Positions 51,901 to 64,000 of a DNA stretch of 64,000 bases are shown piece after piece. This DNA is from Halichondria panicea (lineage: Eukaryota; Porifera; Demospongiae; Suberitida; Halichondriidae): positions 5,027,047-5,091,046 of the forward strand of contig NC_087388.1 of NCBI RefSeq assembly GCF_963675165.1, written 5' to 3'. The position numbers were made by a program, and so were the translations under genes. Below the pieces are notes generated by a model. That model was not told the DNA's origin and did no database searches. It worked only from the letters and a program-made list of their open reading frames with translations. Within the stretch, counting starts at the first letter, position 1. The number at the start of each line of letters is the position of its first letter.

Positions 51901-53868
51901 ATAGCGGTCACCCTTCAGACAGCAGACTGACATTATGGTGGCTATAATAAAATAGGTTGCCTGCTAATAAACACATTGGTCCAAAATTTAATACTATGGA
52001 GAATTTTTGGGGCCTGCTGACATGTATATGCGAAAACACTTATAGTAGCCCGCCTCTAAAGATAACACTGTCCATTTTCCCTGTACATATTTGAGGCCCA
52101 CTGCAACTATTGTCAACAAAACCGCAACAATTCGACACACTCCTCTGCAAGAATGCAAGCCCTGATGCAGGTGGTGATAAAGATTTTTCCTTATCTCAAA
52201 TGAGCCCACAAGCAGACACACAGCAAAGGAAGCAATTATTGGGGCATCAAAAACCCGTGTGGCTCTTTGATTACGTGACATTAAACGACGATTGTTGCCA
52301 TTAAAAATTCTCAGACTACACATTTCGATATTTAAAAAGACATAAAGAGCATTAGGATGCCTATAAAATGCATTACCATGGAAACAAAGTTAACACTCTG
52401 TAATGTCGTGGTAATGTCATGAAAATGTCAGCGTTTCATAAAAGAAACTCTACTAAATACACAGGGAAGAATCTTAGCTTATAGAATGTGAATCTAGTAC
52501 GCAAGGTATTCAGTCCATTAGCAGTGATTACAACAGGTCACCTTCTCACATACCAATTTCCAAGATATGAAGTGTACAAGTGAAAACTTTTACTTGCAAT
52601 CAGCCAACAACAACTACGAAAGAAACACGTGCAGTACCGTGCATGTCATCTCCAGTAGAAGCTGTGTTTTTACTGAATTTCTCATTGCAAGCATTTTATC
52701 GACACATACATGTATTGTTTACTTCAAAAGAAGGATGCTACAGAGACGGCTATTCAGCACACACACAAGTTAGGGGAAACACTGCATTATTTGCTATTCA
52801 CATGTATAAGTGAGAAATTCCAATCACATTCTATCGGAGTGGCAAATAGCTATTGAATGAATAGGTGTATATATGCATACGTCCAGCTACTGTTTGGAGC
52901 ACAGTGCATGCAGCGTAAGTGGCCATTAAATATATTGCATATATAGAAATTCAAAACCAATTGATGTGGGCATAGCACAGCAGGGGGTAGGAATTGATAT
53001 TTAAGGTGGCGTCTATATCTGCATAACTAGTGGTAATGTGCAATCAGTAACGGACAGTTACTGGTTGTTCTTAGAAACATAAATATGTCTGTAACAGAAT
53101 ACCCAGCCCAGAGAGAGAGCTGGAGGTAGCCAGTGGATATTGTCTGCCATTATACGCAATCAAGAAACCACCCATTAAATAAATCAAAGTCCAAAATGCA
53201 CTTAACGATGAAAACTTATAAGGTGAACGAAATAAATTCATTTCTTAAGCTGCCCTTATAATATAAAATGAAGTGAGCTTGATTATAGTTATGGAGGGTG
53301 GAGCACGATCAAATATCAAATGAAAACAAATCAACATTGAGCTAAAGCACCAGGCGTCATAGGAGATCGTCACAAGTTGACACTGTGAAATTCGATCTCA
53401 GGCACCTACGCAATGCTGGCTTTACTAAAAATACAATACTGACCAGCCTCATTTATTCACGATAACTGGGTCTCTGTGCATGACTAATGTTGGCTTATTG
53501 TACGGTACAGTAATCAGTTACACCACACCACACATGAATCTACTATAGATAGGAGCACAACACAAGCTTTGCACACAAGGCTCATTCTCAGGGGTTTTAC
53601 CATTAATTTTGAGCAAGCATACTAGCTAGCTTATGCACACACAAATTACACAGTCTAGTCAGCATTAATGTACAAGCATTAGAGCACATAAGACCATGCA
53701 TCATATCCCAGCTGCACCTCTAAAGCAAGGTGTCTTTGTGCATTCATGGACATACCTCTCGTGTTTTGATGGCAGCAAATCCACGTCCATATCCAAGCTT
53801 TCCCTCTCCTCCAAAGCTCTCTTCCTGAAGCTACCTGTACGAGACACACTCGCTGCACTGGTCTCCAT
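42509..53868 (-). CDS. VGLL4/Tgi-like TEAD cofactor with two TONDU motifs
   Basis: Eight exons chain in phase to 591 aa: 53756-53868, 46551-46603, 46134-46261, 45222-45987, 44336-44488, 43610-43723, 43049-43228 and 42509-42777. The protein starts [25 protein letters not shown] motif 1 lies at about residues 56-69 ([14 protein letters not shown]) and motif 2 at about 558-573 ([16 protein letters not shown]). The latter is almost identical to VGLL4 TDU2, which binds TEAD/Scalloped. Between them is about 490 aa of low-complexity Ser, Pro, Gln and His sequence ([18 protein letters not shown]). Known VGLL4/Tgi proteins are nuclear repressors that compete with Yorkie/YAP. The family is about 290-380 aa in other animals, so this one is long. 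The first intron is 7.15 kb. The exon 4 acceptor follows a CA repeat. It is head to head with ATG7. Confidence 0.82.
43233..43464. repeat. 48-bp minisatellite in a VGLL4-like intron
   Basis: About 4.5 copies of a 48-bp unit (gacagatagagagggggata, then gtgatataagcacatagaca, then aaggaatg) start at 43233, 43281, 43329, 43377 and 43425. The copies are nearly identical. It abuts the acceptor side of exon 43049-43228. Confidence 0.93.
45989..46022. repeat. (TG)n microsatellite at a VGLL4-like splice acceptor
   Basis: CA repeat on the gene's strand, ending CACACAG directly at exon 45222-45987. Confidence 0.88.
46655..46740. repeat. Dispersed repeat: GTGGTTATTTTTGGTTG ... CGACCAGTGTGGGCACATCC
   Basis: Copies also lie at 47284-47356, 48650-48712 and, inverted, 59755-59830 in ATG7. 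Each has a GGTTATTTTTGG-type left part, often an inverted ACCAACCACC, and the string GACCAGTGTGGGCACATCC at the right. Probably a short MITE or SINE-like element; ends not defined. Confidence 0.6.
47107..47310. repeat. 204-bp segment duplicated at 50606-50810
   Basis: GATGAATTAATTATT(C)GCAAA through GTGGTTATTTTTGGTTG occurs twice in direct orientation with only a few differences, 3.5 kb apart, in the VGLL4-like first intron. Confidence 0.9.
47327..47599. repeat. 91-bp tandem repeat, three copies
   Basis: Units begin GTGACCACCTCCGACCAGTG at 47327, 47418 and 47509 and end AATGAACATGCA. Copies are almost identical, so the expansion is recent. The unit includes part of the dispersed repeat described at 46655. 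Confidence 0.95.
48715..48963. repeat. CA satellite punctuated by AGGCCCACA
   Basis: Runs of CA are separated at irregular spacing by AGGCCC(A)CA, about nine times, directly after one copy of the dispersed GACCAGTGTGGGC repeat. Confidence 0.92.
49490..49685. repeat. Pyrimidine-pure minisatellite, CTACCCCCCTATCCCC units
   Basis: About 195 bp in which one strand is almost entirely C, T and A (no G). The G-rich strand carries repeated GGGGG runs spaced by TA, so G-quadruplex formation is likely. It lies in the VGLL4-like first intron. Confidence 0.93.
50606..50810. repeat. Second copy of the 204-bp intronic duplication
   Basis: Matches 47107-47310 almost base for base, including the GTGGTTATTTTTGGTTG end. 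Confidence 0.9.
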
Positions 53869-54076
53869 TTCTGCTTGCTTTTAGAGAAGACTAAAACACT
53901 TGAGATGTCTTGATTGATTTGTACAAGTAGTAAATAGCAAGCTAATTATATTCATAGCCTTTTGTTCCTGAAGTTTACGGAGGGAATCTCCAAGTTGCGG
54001 GGAATAGTATACGTAAATATTATGTTTTCCGTATAGATCTACTCGAGTGTTACGGAAATCATACACAAGTAAGAAG
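53869..54076. promoter_or_regulatory. Divergent promoter region, VGLL4-like / ATG7
   Basis: 208 bp between the start codons of the TEAD cofactor (minus) and ATG7 (plus). No TATA box recognised. Shared control of the two genes is possible but not shown. Confidence 0.5.
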
Positions 54077-62497
<8,421 letters not shown>

Positions 62498-64000
62498 ACA
62501 ATTGCAATGTGCATCACAACAAAATAATAAGTAAAAGTATGAATTTAGAGTGTATTATTATGCATGCATGTTTAATTTAATGTGATAATTATATATTTTT
62601 ATCTATTCGAAGCAATGAACTATGATTGTGAGCAACTGCATGAGCAAGTAATTGTTATTGCGCTCCTCCACTGTCACGTACCTGTATAGTCTCGCTAGGT
62701 CTGCTATGAGAGATGCCAAATGTAGCACTTACGACAATATTCCACCATTCGAATGAGTTATTAATTTCTTTGCTTTCTCATGTTTTTTTCTAAACAAGTT
62801 ATTGTATACGTACATACATGCATGCACCGAGGCATAAATGAAACACACATGTACCTTCTAGATCTACAACATTTCCCCAGTCAGGGCCATGCATATTTAC
62901 AACCTTCATGCTGCTCCACTTATAATGGTATATAGTATATAAGTATATAGAGCCACTTTAGATCAGATTGACAGCTGCATGAGGTGAGGTGGATTTTATT
63001 ATCTAACTAGTAACTAGTAACTAAGCTATAGACTAACTACTGAAAGGTTTCACTAAGTATTAGATCTAGATCTACAAAAATTAATACCATGCACTATATG
63101 CAAGATATGCATTGTATTTACTATCAAAGTTCAAGAGACAGAGCTTCTTTAGGAGCTTCCCTCAGTTGGCTTCCCTTTGGCCTCAGATACCTGCATAGGA
63201 AATATACACACAACTGACAAAGTAAGCTCAGAATAATTACGATGCAGGGACTGGTTAGGTATAAATCCTTTGGAGATGGTGTATAACTGTTGCTCGGAAA
63301 CCAGTCAATGCTTTATAGTAACCTGGCATAGCTATGTGTGGGATCTGATCATCATGTGTGTACATTGTCTCAAAACACATAGATTTCATGTGCTGTGTAT
63401 AGCTACTGCATGAGCAACAGTAATTATCTTTCTTTCCTTTTTGTTAGATTACATGCTGATACGTTCAATCATGTGCCTCCCCAAATCTATTTACTGCTAC
63501 ATTTTGTCTTGCTCCTTCTTGGCAGTTCGCTGAGGAACCTGCATGACCTCTCAGGATTTTGCTTGACACATGCCCCTGATGGTATATAGGTATCATTATT
63601 TTGGGAACGAAGAAAATTAATCTCGGTGAAGTAGCTGGAGGTACACAAAGCGCTTTTTCATGCTTATACCTATATATAATACCATGCATATACAATTAAG
63701 TTTCTCTGCGATTTTAATCGAGGCTTACTTTTAACAACACGAGGGCTAACATGAATAATTCATGAGAATTATTTTGCTGTCTGTAAATAGTCCAAGAGCA
63801 GTTCTGCTGCTAAACATGCATCGAATTTCATCTCATACTTGAGGCCATTACACTATACTTATATAGTTGCAGCCTTAGCTGGTACTTTCGTTTCCAATCC
63901 CTCTTCTATACTCTATCTATAGAAATTTTCAAATTTGCCTTCAACCTTCTTCAACCAGCTTGAGTCAGCAATTGTCTTATTTTTGGCATCCCTGAGCATT
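62498..64000. other. 3' flank of ATG7, no confident gene
   Basis: AT-rich sequence. A possible short last exon on the minus strand (63149-63190) cannot be chained to others. The end of a CAGAGATA-family MITE (CGTTTCCAATCCCTCTTC) lies near 63887-63920. Confidence 0.45.

Noticed and set aside
63149-63190. Possible last exon on the minus strand (VSEAKGKPTEGSS, stop)
   Set aside because: It has a good acceptor and stop but only 13 residues, and no upstream exon could be chained in phase.
63465-63695. Open frames on both strands near 63.4-63.7 kb
   Set aside because: No family features, no convincing splice sites and codon content like random AT-rich DNA.

Overview
This is nuclear DNA from an animal, most likely a demosponge. 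The genes have many short introns with GT/AG borders. They include conserved eukaryotic genes (PNKP, ATG7, a VGLL4-like TEAD cofactor, a DDX28-like helicase) beside families that are expanded in sponges: TRAF-like RING/MATH proteins, SRCR receptors and kinase-Kelch proteins. A nuclear copy of mitochondrial DNA carries trnR-cox3 with TGA read as tryptophan, as in sponge mitochondria. The species call is inference; nothing here fixes it. No tool was run, and exon borders were set by eye from splice sites, reading phase and known family sequences.

Layout. 1-2 kb: 5' part of PNKP (minus), cut by the window edge. 2.3-10.2 kb: a 10-exon papain-family 26/29 kDa-type cysteine proteinase (plus) that carries two TRAF-like genes (minus) nested in its eighth intron. 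10.7-13.8 kb: a decayed copy of the proteinase first exon followed by a third TRAF-like gene; a scrap of a proteinase last exon lies at 25.4 kb. 14.4-16.9 kb: a cluster of nested MITEs around a small recombinase-like ORF. 16.9-17.5 kb and 18.6-19.5 kb: two genes I do not recognise. 20.4-24.7 kb: a two-domain SRCR single-pass receptor. 25.6-26.4 kb: retroelement debris. 26.8-34 kb: a kinase-coiled coil-Kelch gene that is a pseudogene, split by a 4.66 kb CACTG-ended transposon.

34.5-36.1 kb: an intronless DDX28-like helicase (minus), head to head with a 69-aa membrane protein gene whose second exon has been amplified to four copies (37.8-41.9 kb). Between copies 3 and 4 lies a 1.3 kb numt (cox2/cox3/trnR) that contains a 206-bp insertion shaped like a spliceosomal intron. 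42.5-53.9 kb: a VGLL4/Tgi-like gene with two TONDU motifs (minus, 8 exons, 7 kb first intron full of minisatellites). It shares a 208-bp divergent promoter region with ATG7 (54.1-62.5 kb, plus, 18 exons). The last 1.5 kb shows no confident gene.

Three head-to-head pairs (PNKP/proteinase, helicase/69-aa protein, VGLL4-like/ATG7) have start-to-start gaps of 272, 167 and 208 bp, so compact bidirectional promoters are a theme. The genes do not form one pathway. The main new interest is in genome dynamics: nested and duplicated genes, exon amplification, an intron-like insertion in a numt, CA repeats serving as splice-acceptor tracts, and several uncatalogued MITE families with clear ends.
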